From Gillisia marina (lineage in GTDB: Bacteria; Bacteroidota; Bacteroidia; Flavobacteriales; Flavobacteriaceae): a stretch of DNA of 64,000 bases. This document shows, in pieces, positions 1-9,710 of this stretch (position 1 is the first letter of the stretch; every line of letters begins with the position of its first letter). The stretch is from NCBI RefSeq assembly GCF_000258765.1, contig NZ_AJLT01000052.1, positions 1 through 64,000 on the forward strand, in the 5' to 3' direction. Under the pieces are notes generated by a model. The model was not told the origin of the DNA. It was given only the letters and a program-made list of their open reading frames with translations, and did no database searches. A program made the position numbers and the translations under genes.

Positions 1-1343
1 TTTTTTAAGCACCTCTACTTTGAAGTCATGATATTGCAAGCGTGTATCCCCCAAAGCTCGATCGTCATTCCCGGAGAAATTAAAAAACATTGAAGATATT
101 TTCCCTTCCACTTCAATATTTAATGCCGGTTTTAAAAATGAATTCATTCCATCTGCAGAAATCCCGGCTAAGTCACCCGAAAATTCAAATTTATCTTCCT
201 GATCTCTAATGTCAAATTCCATATTAAAATTCAGCTTAGATTCCCCCATAAAATTGGCTCTTGCATTTATGGTGTAAGCGGAAAATTATCAGATTCCATA
301 TTTAAATTAGTTACATTTTGGATAGTTACATCCATATCAGAAAATAACACTTTCCCCGGAGGTTTTCCCGTCACAGATTTTTCCTCATAAGAAAGACTCG
401 AATTTACTATTTGGATTTTATCAAATTTCAATTTTGTGCCTATCTCTCTTAATTTCCGACTATATAATGGCTTAATACTATTGTCATCTGGCAGTAGCTT
501 ATTTCTGTATATATGGAATTCTGCATTTTCGATAGAAGTTTTCGCACTTTCAAGATGCAATTTATCGCCATTAAAACCCCACGCGAAATCCTTCATCTTG
601 ATTTGCGGAATGCTTAGCTCAAATCTATCGTGTTCAATTTTCTGCCTTTTATCGAATTCTGTTTTGCTGTATTTGGGAAGAATTCTTAAATCGGAAATAG
701 TAAGTACACTCTTTTTTAACTTTAATTTGTTGGCATGAAGATCATGCTCAGAATCTAAAGCGTAATATAAAGAATCACTATTAATCGAAACTTCACTGAA
801 GTTAAATGGAACTTTGTTTTTTAGGCTTTCTTCGGTAATATGAAGGTTATAAATGTCCATGTTTTTTAATGAAACATACAAACCATCCTTTACAGTATCA
901 TTATCTGATATTTTTAAATAGCCGTCTTGAATCACCAGATGCCTAATCTTAATATCCTCCTCAAATTCTTTTTTAGAATTTTCATTCTTAGTCTTGTTCA
1001 GAGTATCCGACTTAGTGATGTGTATCCTAGGTTTTTTAAATACAATTCTATCAAATACAATTTTCTTAGTAGAGAAATATTCCTTATAATCTAGGTCTAT
1101 TACTCGTATTTCTTGAGAACTGATGTTAGCGCTACCCAGTTTTAATTTCGGATTTGTAATTTTGGAACTCCCGCCTATAAGATCTACAGTAATGTCTTCG
1201 TAATCCACATTAGAGTTCACCAACTCTTTCTTTATCCCCTCCTTTATTTTATGTTTTGCGAAATTATTTGCAAAAAATGCTATTCCGAACAAAACGATCA
1301 AACCGATAAAGGCATAAAGTAAAATCTTATATTTCTTCTCCAC
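1..1343 (-). CDS. AsmA-like / DUF748-like membrane-anchored protein, 3' end outside window, frameshifted
   Basis: The start at 1343 gives an N-terminal membrane anchor (about residues 7-25), followed by a long beta-rich periplasmic region with repeated phrases such as 'LKLKKSVLTISDLRI' and 'FDKIQIVNSSLSYEE'. This pattern is typical of AsmA/DUF748-type repeats, which in other bacteria belong to bridge-like proteins linking inner and outer membranes. The frame stops at 267, but the next frame continues the same protein (from 'INARANFMGES' to the window edge) if one C is restored to the CC at about 269-273. I read this as one gene with a one-base error. The exact family is uncertain and the function is not known. 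The gene has no obvious operon partner in the window. Confidence 0.6.
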
Positions 1344-1552
1344 TATAAATGTAATATTTAAGTCAATTTACAAACCCGAAAAGTATTCCTGGATTCTCTT
1401 AGGCATATTTTAACTTATTTACTTTCAAACTTCTGGAAATGTATAAGTTAAAATTAAGTCAAATTGTAATTTTTCAGTTCAAAAAACGACTTAAGGTATT
1501 ATATTTGAACAATTGAAATTAAAACGTATAAAAACTTGTACTTCACTTAAAA

Positions 1553-1798
1553 ATGATATTTAAATTAGCGATAAAGATTGTGTTTTTAGCCCTAGAGATA
1601 TTCCTTGGCTTTTACAGTCTTGTTATGACCGATAGTTTAACAATGAAATTTTTATTTTTTACTGTTTCAGCTATCATTATTGCATTTGCTATTACAAAAC
1701 TTACAAATAGGATATTACCTTCAGATATAGATTCTTTTCCAAGTGACGATATTATTTCTGAAACGTATATTGAAAAAGAGAATTCACCACTAAGTTAA
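1553..1798 (+). CDS. small hypothetical membrane protein (81 aa)
   Basis: Short ORF with an ATG start and two predicted hydrophobic helices (about residues 5-25 and 30-48), followed by an acidic, serine-rich tail. I do not recognise a family. It lies alone between the divergent AsmA-like gene and the metallophosphoesterase, and is followed by a hairpin terminator at 1849-1886, which supports it being a transcribed unit. Its base composition matches its neighbours. It is likely an inner-membrane protein. No function can be offered. Confidence 0.55.
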   Translation: MIFKLAIKIVFLALEIFLGFYSLVMTDSLTMKFLFFTVSAIIIAFAITKLTNRILPSDIDSFPSDDIISETYIEKENSPLS

Positions 1799-1848
1799 AT
1801 TATAGTCGAAGTTGTTGTTAAGATTGAAAGTGATAATGACTATAATTT

Positions 1849-1886
1849 GAAAAATCCGATGAAATTAATTTTATCGGATTTTTTTT
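1849..1886 (+). terminator. intrinsic terminator after the small membrane protein
   Basis: AAATCCGAT and ATCGGATTT form a stem around a short loop and are followed by a run of T. It sits between the small membrane gene and the metallophosphoesterase. It shows that the longer start at 1847 for the next gene would lie inside a terminator, so 1898 is the better start. Confidence 0.8.
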
Positions 1887-1897
1887 TACTATTACAT

Positions 1898-2545
1898 ATG
1901 AAGATTATTTGCATTTCCGACACTCACAATAAACATGAAGAATTAGAACTTCCAAGTGGGGATTGTATTGTCCATGCGGGAGACTTTACAGAAGCAGGCA
2001 CGAAAAAGGAAAGTATTAATTTCCTAGAATGGTTTTCTAAAACACCTTACAAGCATAAAATTCTAATAGCCGGAAATCACGATTTCTATTTTCAAAAAAA
2101 ATCACATAAGTTAATTCAAACGATCCCTACTAACATTCACTATTTAGAAGATAGTGGCGTAACCATTGAAAATATAAATTTTTGGGGTTCCCCTTACACT
2201 CCGGGAGATAATACTTGGGCTTTTACTAAGGATCGGGGAAGACCACTTTCTCAGCATTGGAATAAAATACCTAAAAAAACCAATGTTTTAATTACACATA
2301 GTCCCCCATTTGGAGTATTAGATGAATTAGATAACAAAACAATGGTTGGATGTAAAAATCTAATCGAACGATTAAGTGAATTAGATATCACCCACCATAT
2401 ATTCGGTCACGTACATAACGATTATGGAAAAGTGAAAACCGAAAGAACAACCTTCATCAATTCCTCTTCCATTGATGAATCTTATAGAATAATTAATAAG
2501 CCAATTTCAATTATTTATCGACAACATTCTAATATAACCGTTTAA
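1898..2545 (+). CDS. calcineurin-like metallophosphoesterase (215 aa)
   Basis: A small stand-alone phosphoesterase with the full set of metal-binding motifs of the family: D-T-H in ISDTHNKH near the N-terminus, GDF, GNHDFYF, THSPPFG and GHVHND near the C-terminus. These bind two metals and hydrolyse phosphodiesters or phosphomonoesters; the actual substrate cannot be read from sequence. The open frame extends upstream to 1847, but that stretch is a terminator hairpin. The start at 1898 (MKIICISDTH) is where family members begin. There is no signal peptide, so it is cytoplasmic. It is close to the bacterial UPF0046/MPPED-type proteins. Confidence 0.88.
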   Translation: MKIICISDTHNKHEELELPSGDCIVHAGDFTEAGTKKESINFLEWFSKTPYKHKILIAGNHDFYFQKKSHKLIQTIPTNIHYLEDSGVTIENINFWGSPYTPGDNTWAFTKDRGRPLSQHWNKIPKKTNVLITHSPPFGVLDELDNKTMVGCKNLIERLSELDITHHIFGHVHNDYGKVKTERTTFINSSSIDESYRIINKPISIIYRQHSNITV

Positions 2546-2666
2546 AGTCTTAAATAGTTAATTAATTGCTAATCAATTGGATGTTAGGATTTTATTAACA
2601 TTAAGAAATGTAACTTTACGATGTGTTAAAACACCTATAGGAACATTAACATTAATGTAATTGAAT

Positions 2667-2996
2667 ATGCAAAACTTTACCCTAGACGTAATCTTAGAAG
2701 ATGTTAAAAATTTGATCTCTTACAGTATTACCAACCAAGACATAGACAACTCTAAATTTGAGAGCCTTCACAAAGCAATTCTTAAAAGATATTTTGATGC
2801 AAAAAACATCAAAATAAACTATAAAGATCAAACCGTAGATCTTAACTTACCTGTTGCTAAAGGTAAATTTACCCCTATAACTTTTGAGTGCTTAGATCTT
2901 AATGGTTTTTTACAATCTTGTTTGAAAGCAGATGAAAATAGCCTTTACTTCTATCAGAATCTACTTACTCATTATAATATTGTAAGTGCAGCGTAA
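2667..2996 (+). CDS. hypothetical protein (109 aa)
   Basis: Cytosolic-looking protein with no signal peptide or membrane segment. Its middle is rich in Lys, Asn and Ile, and it ends in 'LLTHYNIVSAA'. The frame is open from a TTG at 2661, but the ATG at 2667 is preferred. A TAACTTTA box at about 2610 could be the -7 element. A strong terminator follows at 3019, so it is a single-gene unit. I do not recognise the family. It resembles short conserved Flavobacteriaceae proteins of unknown role. Confidence 0.6.
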   Translation: MQNFTLDVILEDVKNLISYSITNQDIDNSKFESLHKAILKRYFDAKNIKINYKDQTVDLNLPVAKGKFTPITFECLDLNGFLQSCLKADENSLYFYQNLLTHYNIVSAA

Positions 2997-3018
2997 GAAT
3001 TAAATTTTATATTATACA

Positions 3019-3053
3019 AAAAGCCCCCAACTTTAAAGCTGGGGGCTTTTTTG
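3019..3053 (+). terminator. strong intrinsic terminator
   Basis: AAAAAGCCCCCA and TGGGGGCTTTTTT form a GC-rich stem around CTTTAAAGC, followed by T6. It ends the 2667 gene. Confidence 0.92.
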
Positions 3054-3086
3054 TGTTTTATTTTCGCCAAAAATTCATGATATTTA

Positions 3087-3407
3087 ATGGATAAAATTTT
3101 AACAAACATGAAAAGCAACTTCAGCGAGATCATAAAAGGAGAAACAGTCACACTCGTAGATTTTTATGCAGATTGGTGTGGCCCCTGCAAAACCTTAGCT
3201 CCTATTTTAAAAGACACTAAAACATCCTTGGGGGATAAAGTGAAAATTGTAAAGATAGATGTAGATAAAAATCAGGAGCTCTCTTCTAATTATCAAGTAC
3301 GAGGTGTGCCAACATTGATACTATTTAAAGATGGAAAGCAAGTATGGCGACAATCCGGAGTTTTGCCAAAAGAAGAATTAGTAAGAATTATAGAATCTCA
3401 TTTTTAA
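3087..3407 (+). CDS. thioredoxin family protein with WCGPC active site (106 aa)
   Basis: A single thioredoxin fold. The redox motif WCGPC is at residues 30-34 and the cis-proline region 'RGVPTLILF' near residue 78. It should act as a cytosolic dithiol-disulfide reductant. There is no signal peptide. An alternative start is Met8. Two other thioredoxin-like genes lie in the window: a canonical trxA at 32476 and a cysteine-less one at 7937, whose C-terminal half closely resembles this protein (the shared phrase around 'KIDVDKN' and 'WRQ.G'). It stands alone, downstream of a terminator. Confidence 0.9.
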   Translation: MDKILTNMKSNFSEIIKGETVTLVDFYADWCGPCKTLAPILKDTKTSLGDKVKIVKIDVDKNQELSSNYQVRGVPTLILFKDGKQVWRQSGVLPKEELVRIIESHF

Positions 3408-3585
3408 GAGGTAATTCTAACATTGAGTTCTTGGACATAAGAATTTTTAGAATCCCATAAAGCAAGAAGCTCAGGCAAAACTGCTCGGGCATTTTTTTAT
3501 ATTGATTTACTAGAGAACTCCTTGACTAAGATTTGGAGTCCCAATAATTATTAGAATCTCGCTCAACAATATTAGACACAAAAAA

Positions 3586-3609
3586 AACCCAAACTAAAAA
3601 GTTTGGGTT
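3586..3609 (-). terminator. duplicated terminator hairpin (distal copy)
   Basis: AACCCAAAC / GTTTGGGTT stem with loop TAAAAA. Read on the minus strand it is followed by a run of T. It is the decayed second copy of the tRNA-Gln terminator, with base changes on both sides of the stem that keep the pairing. Confidence 0.7.
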
Positions 3610-3686
3610 TTCTATTGAAGTTGGCCTACTAGGGGCTCCCCTCGACGACGCTCGGGACAGGCTTCTCGCCCAACAATATTAGATAC

Positions 3687-3717
3687 AAAAAAACCCGAAC
3701 TAAAAAGTTCGGGTTTT
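3687..3717 (-). terminator. terminator of tRNA-Gln
   Basis: AACCCGAAC / GTTCGGGTT stem with T7 on the minus strand, 11 bases beyond the tRNA 3' end. Confidence 0.85.
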
Positions 3718-3727
3718 CTATCGAAGT

Positions 3728-3799
3728 TGGCCTACTAGGGCTCGAACCTAGACTCTTCTGTACCAAAAACAGACGTGTTGCCAGTTACACCATAGGCCA
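3728..3799 (-). tRNA. tRNA-Gln (anticodon TTG)
   Basis: The reverse complement folds as a tRNA. The acceptor stem is TGGCCTA with TAGGCCA, the anticodon stem TCTGT/ACAGA closes loop TTTTGGT (anticodon TTG), and the T arm contains GGTTCGAGCCC. The 3' CCA arises from the final GCCA. The length is 72 nt. It is transcribed leftward into the terminator at 3687-3717. Confidence 0.95.
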
Positions 3800-3991
3800 G
3801 TATTTCAATACGGGTGCAAATTTAAAACAAACTTTATTTTACACAAACATTTTTCGTCTTTTTTCTAATTTATTTTTCAGGTTTTTTATTTTTATCAACT
3901 CGATAGAAAATATTCGCTTTTAAGTGCCGTTATAAATGCATTCCTGTAATTATTCTTAAATTCGCCTCATCATACTCAATATGCGCATAAT

Positions 3992-6900
3992 ATGACAGAT
4001 TTTAACTTTGGTAAATGGAACAAAATACTTGGATGGCTGGTATTTGTAATTTCTCTTACTACGTATTGGTTAACCGTGGAACCCACTGCAAGTTTTTGGG
4101 ATGCCGGGGAATATATAGCTACAGCAGCTAATCTTGAGGTAGGACACCCCCCCGGAGCACCGCTTTATCAAATGATGGGTGCCTTTTTTGCCACTTTTGC
4201 GCCAGAAGCTGGCCAAATTGCACTTTTGGTAAATATGATGTCCGGCTTAGCTAGTGCCTTTACCATTCTGTTTATGTTTTGGTCAATTGTGCTTCTACTT
4301 CAAAAAGTAACAGGCCCGGTTGTAACCTTAAGCGATAGCAAAAAGTTGGCGATTTTAGGAAGTGCGTTTGTTGGTTCTTTAGCTTTCACATTTACAGATA
4401 GTTTTTGGTTTAATGCTGTAGAGGCCGAAGTATATGCCATGGCGGCTTGTATAATGTCTGTTTTGTTTTATCTAGGCTTACTTTGGGAACGAGATATGTT
4501 TGCGCCACGTGGAAATAGATGGGTCATTCTCATCTCTTTTGTAGTAGGTCTTTCTTTCGGGGTTCACTTTATGGGGCTTCTTACCATCCCGGCAATCGGA
4601 TTTCTATATTATTTTAAGAATTACAAGAAGATTACTGTTAAAAACTTTATTGTTGCCAATCTTGCCGTAGTAGCTGTTTTAATGTTCATTTTTAAACTGC
4701 TCTTACCTTATACACTTACATTTTTCGCTACTGCTGAAGTTTTCTTTACCAATTCTATTGGCCTTCCTTTTAACTCGGGAACTATCATAGCACTTCTAGT
4801 TATTGTCGCTACCTTTTACTTCGGAATTAGATATACACTGAAGAAGAAATATTATCAGTTAAATACTTTACTACTTTCTATTCTTTTTATCCTAATTGGT
4901 TTCTCAAGCTGGACGATGCTTCCAATTCGTGCGAATGCCAATACCGTGATCAACGAAAACAGTCCAGATAATGCTCGTGAATTGTTGGCTTACTATAATA
5001 GAGAACAATATGGAGAGACTCATTTATTCTTCGGCCCGCAGTTTACCGAAATGTATAGTGGTCTGGATCCGGAAAACCCTTATTTAGATGATGCCCCTAA
5101 TTACGAAAAAGACAGAGAGCTTGGGAAATATGTAATAGTAAATGATTATAAAAATGCTCGTCAGAATTTAGACGACAGTCATAAAACGGTACTTCCAAGA
5201 ATGTGGAGCACACAGCATGCTGCAAATTATATGCAATTTACCGGTCCGCTGGAATTCACTGTGAAACAGGAATATCAGGGCGAAGAACAATTACTAGCTG
5301 CTATTGCTGAATTCAGAAAAAATGTGGCTCTTGGAAGAGTAGATAACGAAGGCTACCACACCTTCCTCAATCAGTTTAGTGAATATCTTAACGTAGAAAA
5401 ACCCTCTTTTGGAGCTAACCTTAGCTATTTATTTGAATACCAATTTGGGTATATGTACTGGCGTTATTTCATGTGGAATTTTACGGGTAGACAAAATGAT
5501 GTTCAAGGCCAATATTCTGACACTAATGGAAATTGGCTAAGCGGAATCAATTTTATAGATGAAATGAGATTAGGCTCGCAAGACAATCTCCCATCAGATA
5601 TGAAGAATAACAAGGCAAGAAACACCTATTATTTCCTTCCCTTCATCTTAGGCTTATCGGTCTATTCTTTCATTTTAAAAGAGACAAGAAAGGGTTTTGG
5701 GTGTTGATGGTCTTCTTTTTATTTACCGGAATTGCCTTAAAAATCTATTTAAATGAACGTCCGTTTGAGCCAAGAGAACGGGATTATGCTTTGGTAGGCT
5801 CTTTTTATGTGTTTGCCATATGGATAGGCTTTGGGGTTTATGCAATCTTCGATTCCATCAAAAAATATTTAAAACCTTCCCTTGCTGCTCCAATTGCAAT
5901 TGCTGCCTGCCTTTTAGCGGTACCAACTGTTTTAGCTTCTCAAAACTGGGACGATCATGATAGATCCGATAGATATTCGGCATTAGCAATGGCAAAAATG
6001 TATCTGGATTCTGTAGATGAAAATGCAATTTTATTCACCATTGGGGATAATGACACTTTTGCACTTTGGTATGCCCAACAAATTGAAGGCTACAGGAAAG
6101 ATGTAAGAATTGTGAACACCAGCCTCTTCGCAACCGATTGGTATATCTCTCAAATGAAACGCAAGGCTTGGGATAGCGATCCTATTCCTTCGCAATTAGA
6201 ATATAAGCAATACCGCGCAGGAACGAATGAATTTGTGATGTATCAGCAGGTTACCAAGGACACCATGGCTATTCAGAATTGGATGAATTGGATTGCAAGT
6301 GACAATCCGGGAACTCAAGGACAACTCCAAAGTGGCCAAGTGGTGAACACGTTCCCTACTAAAAACATCAGAATTCCGGTAGACAAGAATGCTGTTCTTA
6401 AAAATGGAATTGTGGACGAAAAAGATGCCGATCTCATAGTAGACAATATCTTTTTAGAGCTGAACGGAAATGTGATTTATAAGAACAGGCTTTTAATGCT
6501 TGATATCATTGCCAACAATAACTGGGAACGTCCTATATATTTCACTGGCGGAAGTTATGGCGACGATGATTATTTATGGATGAAGGATTACCTTCAACTG
6601 GATGGAGTCGCCTATAAATTAGTTCCTATTCAAACGAAAGTAAATCCTAGATTCCAGTATGAAATGGGGCGTATAGATTCAGATAAAATGTACGAGATCG
6701 TGAAGAATTGGGACTGGGGGAATATGGAAGATCCAAATATCTATCATGATCCGGAAACTAAAAAGAACTCCATTACTTATAGAGGCAACATAGGAAGATT
6801 AGTGGAGCAATTGTTAATTGAAAACGACACGGCTAGAGCTAAAGAGATGATAGATCTTGCAATGGAAAAAATGCCGGTGGATTATTACGGGTATTATACA

Positions 6901-7287
6901 CTTCTTGAACCTTTTATAAATGGTTATTTTGAAGTTGGAGAGCCCGAAAAGGCTAAAGAGCTATGGATTAAGATCGCTGTTAAATATCAGGAGAATCTTA
7001 AATATTATAGCGGTTGGGATGAAGATCGTCAGTATAACTTTGCCGATGATATTATTACAGATATGGAAAGATATAGATCCCTGATAGATCTATTATTCAG
7101 AAATGGAGAACAGGAATTTGCACGTAAAAAAGCTGAAGAATTTAATAATTACCTAAAACTATTTCCTAGGTTTTATGACGAAAGCGAAGAGGCAGATGAA
7201 GAGCCATTAATGCCAACAGACTCTGCAATAGAAAGCGAATTCCAGACAGAACAAAGCTTACCGGAGTTAGATAGTACTATAGAGTAA
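3992..7287 (+). CDS. DUF2723 / GT117-type membrane glycosyltransferase (about 1098 aa), one frameshift
   Basis: The N-terminal half is a polytopic membrane domain with the DUF2723 signature, including 'TVEPTASFWDAGEYI', 'VGHPPGAPLYQM' and many helices up to about residue 330. The C-terminal half is a soluble region with 'NERPFEPRERDYALVGSFYVF', 'TIGDNDTFALWYAQQ' and a TPR-like tail ending in an acidic stretch. DUF2723 proteins of Bacteroidota are placed in glycosyltransferase family 117 and are thought to use lipid-linked donors on the periplasmic face, probably in protein O-glycosylation. The frame breaks at about 5695-5700 (stop at 5707). One extra T in TTTT at 5695-5698 joins 'ETRKGF' to 'WVLMVFFLF' in a single protein. 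The polysaccharide deacetylase follows 14 bases later, so they are likely co-transcribed. Confidence 0.85.
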
Positions 7288-7301
7288 TTGCAAATAAAGC
7301 A

Positions 7302-7940
7302 ATGGTATATTTTAAAAATATTTCATCATTAGGGAGGCTCTTATACCCCTCCCTTTTATGGAATATGCCACGCGATCAAGATACTATTTATTTAAGCTTC
7401 GACGATGGGCCACATCCTGAGGTCACAACATGGGTTTTAGAAATGCTGAATAAATACAACGCAAAAGCCACTTTTTTTTGTGTAGGAGAAAATATAGATA
7501 AATACCCTGCAGTTTTTAAAAAACTTATTTCTGAAGGACATTCATTTGGAAATCATACTCACAATCATTTAAAAGGCTGGAAAATTTCGACACCACAATA
7601 TCTTGAAAATGTATTGGAAGCTGAAGCTGTGATTTCAAGGTTTACTAAACATACAGAGGATCAAAAACTTTTTAGGCCTCCATATGGGAAAATAAAACCC
7701 TCTCAGGTAAAACGATTACAGCTACTTAATTATAAAATTGTAATGTGGGATTCCTTGAGTGCAGATTTTGATGCATCTATTTCTGCTGAAGATTGCTTCA
7801 ATAATGTTATTGAAAATAGTAAAGCGGGAAGTATTGTGGTTTTTCATGATAGTGAGAAAGCTTCAGAAAAACTAAAGAAAGTATTGCCAAAAGTTTTAGC
7901 ATATTATTCAGAAAAAGGATTCAATTTTAAAGGTCTTTAA
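7302..7940 (+). CDS. polysaccharide deacetylase family protein (NodB domain, CE4), 212 aa
   Basis: A compact NodB-homology domain. The metal and catalytic motif FDDGPHPE has Asp34-Asp35, the H-x3-H metal motif is at His85/His89 ('GNHTHNHL'), and 'FRPPYGKI' is the third motif. The family removes N- or O-acetyl groups from glycans such as peptidoglycan or chito-oligosaccharides. There is no clear signal peptide, although the first 20 residues are mildly hydrophobic. It sits directly after the DUF2723 gene, probably in the same transcript, and converges with the thioredoxin-like gene at 7937, sharing 4 bases. The substrate is unknown. Confidence 0.9.
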   Translation: MVYFKNISSLGRLLYPSLLWNMPRDQDTIYLSFDDGPHPEVTTWVLEMLNKYNAKATFFCVGENIDKYPAVFKKLISEGHSFGNHTHNHLKGWKISTPQYLENVLEAEAVISRFTKHTEDQKLFRPPYGKIKPSQVKRLQLLNYKIVMWDSLSADFDASISAEDCFNNVIENSKAGSIVVFHDSEKASEKLKKVLPKVLAYYSEKGFNFKGL

Positions 7941-8233
7941 ACGTATTCCTTTAAAAGACCAATCAGCGTATTGGCATCTTGCTCGCCATTTTGTCTCCAT
8001 TTCATTTCTCCTCCTTTATAGATCATAAGTGTAGGAAGTCCTTTTACCCTAAGCGCTTCGGCTAGTTGCGGATTCTTATCAACATCTATTTTAATGATCT
8101 TTGCCTTATCGCCAAGAGCGGCTGCAACATCCCTAAGCACGGGATGCATGGCTGTAGAAGCCTCATTCCACTCGGTATAAAAATCCAATAAAACCGGAAT
8201 GTTTAAATCTATTAATTCACCAAATTTTGACAT
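7937..8233 (-). CDS. thioredoxin-like protein lacking the redox cysteines (98 aa)
   Basis: The fold is clearly thioredoxin: 'PVLLDFYTEW' at residues 13-22 leads into the active-site position, and 'RVKGLPTLMIYKGG' carries the cis-proline. In place of WCGPC it has W22-N-E-A-S, so both cysteines are missing. It therefore cannot act as a disulfide reductant. It may be a chaperone-like or binding member of the family, as with non-catalytic thioredoxin domains elsewhere. The frame extends upstream to 8290, but Met at 8233 (MSKFGELI) begins at the domain boundary and fits better. It may be transcribed with the metallophosphoesterase at 8309, which ends 75 bases upstream. Confidence 0.82.
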   Translation of the reverse strand: MSKFGELIDLNIPVLLDFYTEWNEASTAMHPVLRDVAAALGDKAKIIKIDVDKNPQLAEALRVKGLPTLMIYKGGEMKWRQNGEQDANTLIGLLKEYV

Positions 8234-8308
8234 AAAATTAAAAGCTAAATTTAAATTAGATCTTAATACCTTGTTGCGTACTAAAATCAAATATAGTAAT
8301 TTCTTTGA

Positions 8309-9535
8309 TTATGCGGGTTTTGAGCCTTTTCGAAGTTCAATAACCGAAATTTCCGGCCATATTCCTACCCTTCCAGGATAGGCTAAATACCCAAAGCCAC
8401 GGTTCACATTAATATATCGCCCAAATTCCTCATAAATCCCTGCCCAGTTCTCGTATCTATATTGCACGGGGCTCCATTTAAACCAGCCCGGAATTTCAAT
8501 TCCAAATTGCATTCCGTGCGTATGTCCGCTTAATGTTAAATGATAATTATTAGCGTCTTTTTTTATCTTCTCCTGCCAATAGGAAGGATCATGACTCATT
8601 AAAACCTTAAAATCCTGTGGAGACAATCCTTTTCCTGCAAGATCTAAATCACCCATTTTTTTGAAGCCGCCTGCGCCCCAGTTCTCTACTCCAACTAAGG
8701 CAATTCGTTCCCCGTTTCTTTCCAAGAATCGGTGTTCATTAAGCAATAGGTTCCACCCCATCTTAGAATGAACATTTTTTAAATCGGCTAAATTATTTAA
8801 TCTTGCTTCATCATTTTCCCATGCAACATAATCGCCATAATCATGATTCCCAAGTACTGAAAACACCCCATCTTTCGCATCTAATTTAGAAAAGGTTTGC
8901 AGCCAAGGATCCATTTCGGTAGCCTTATTATTTACCAAATCTCCAGTAAATAAAATGGTGTCTCCCTTTTGCTGATTAACAAGGTCTACGGCGTATTCTA
9001 TTTTTTCCTTATTATCAAAACTCCCACTATGGATATCACTAATTTGAGTAATTCTATAGCCATCGAAAGCATCCGGCAAGTCATCAAAATACAAGGTGTA
9101 ATTAAGAACTTTATAATTGTACTTTCCTTTATACATACCGTAGAGCAAAGAAGCAAAAGGAATTGCTGCAACCCCTAAAGCAATCTGACTCAAAAAAGTT
9201 CTTCTTGAAGGCATTTCAAAAGAAGTCTTGCTGGAAAATAATTTAGTATATATCGCTGTTAAAAAACGAATGATATCTTCACCAAACATAAATATGGTAA
9301 GCAAAATTTTACTTACCATAAAAGCAAGTACAAACCCCATTGCATAACCTCTCCCACCATTAAACCCTCCACTAGGGTTAGGTTGCATGAATTGATAGAT
9401 AAAATTCCCTAAAACTAGTAGCGAAAGAATTATATAAGAAATATAAATCCAGTTGTTCTTCGTTAAAGTTTTAATCGCCTGGAAAGCGTAAATATCAACA
9501 AGTATGTAAAAACAGATAAACAGGAACCAACGCAT
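8309..9535 (-). CDS. membrane-anchored metallophosphoesterase (408 aa)
   Basis: The N-terminus (about residues 1-105) has three to four hydrophobic helices. A linker ('PSRRTFLSQIALGVAAIPF') resembles a further membrane segment, followed by a calcineurin-like phosphoesterase domain from about residue 155. The metal motifs are all present: ISDIHSGSF, FTGDLVNN, LGNHDYGDY, MSHDPSYW and SGHTHGMQFG. This is the YkuE/YpbG-type arrangement; related proteins cleave phosphodiester or lipid pyrophosphate substrates at the membrane. The true substrate cannot be told from sequence. The start ATG at 9535 gives a full-length protein. Confidence 0.88.
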   Translation of the reverse strand: MRWFLFICFYILVDIYAFQAIKTLTKNNWIYISYIILSLLVLGNFIYQFMQPNPSGGFNGGRGYAMGFVLAFMVSKILLTIFMFGEDIIRFLTAIYTKLFSSKTSFEMPSRRTFLSQIALGVAAIPFASLLYGMYKGKYNYKVLNYTLYFDDLPDAFDGYRITQISDIHSGSFDNKEKIEYAVDLVNQQKGDTILFTGDLVNNKATEMDPWLQTFSKLDAKDGVFSVLGNHDYGDYVAWENDEARLNNLADLKNVHSKMGWNLLLNEHRFLERNGERIALVGVENWGAGGFKKMGDLDLAGKGLSPQDFKVLMSHDPSYWQEKIKKDANNYHLTLSGHTHGMQFGIEIPGWFKWSPVQYRYENWAGIYEEFGRYINVNRGFGYLAYPGRVGIWPEISVIELRKGSKPA

Positions 9536-9710
9536 GGGGCATTCAATTTTTTGCGAAGATACTTTTAATCACCGTTTTAAGTTTTGATTTTATAGATAAA
9601 TTAACGTCAAAGTAGTCATTTCCAAGTCGAACCAACTCCTATCTTTAGTACAATTTATGAATCACAACAGATAGCTTCCAATTCTGTTTATTATCATTTA
9701 TATTTAACCT

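Larger units (their letters stand above)
3408..3727. other. non-coding stretch with an imperfect duplication of the tRNA-Gln 3' flank
   Basis: I see no gene here. Bases 3557-3634 and 3664-3741 are an imperfect direct repeat of about 78 bp, offset by about 107 bp. Each copy holds a terminator hairpin and the last 13 or so bases of tRNA-Gln (complement of TGGCCTACTAGGG). Between the copies is a short REP-like sequence (TCGACGACGCTCGGGACA, 3643-3660). The left copy lacks the rest of the tRNA, so it is a dead fragment. Confidence 0.75.

Noticed and set aside
436-738. 100-residue + strand ORF inside the AsmA-like gene
   Set aside because: It is a shadow on the opposite strand of a clearly coding protein, with no recognisable features.
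1847-1897. Upstream extension of the first metallophosphoesterase
   Set aside because: It overlaps a hairpin terminator, and the protein family starts at the MKIICISDTH Met.
5701-7287. Second ORF of the DUF2723 gene as a separate protein
   Set aside because: It begins inside the conserved frame and continues the same protein after repair of one T; there is no separate start context.
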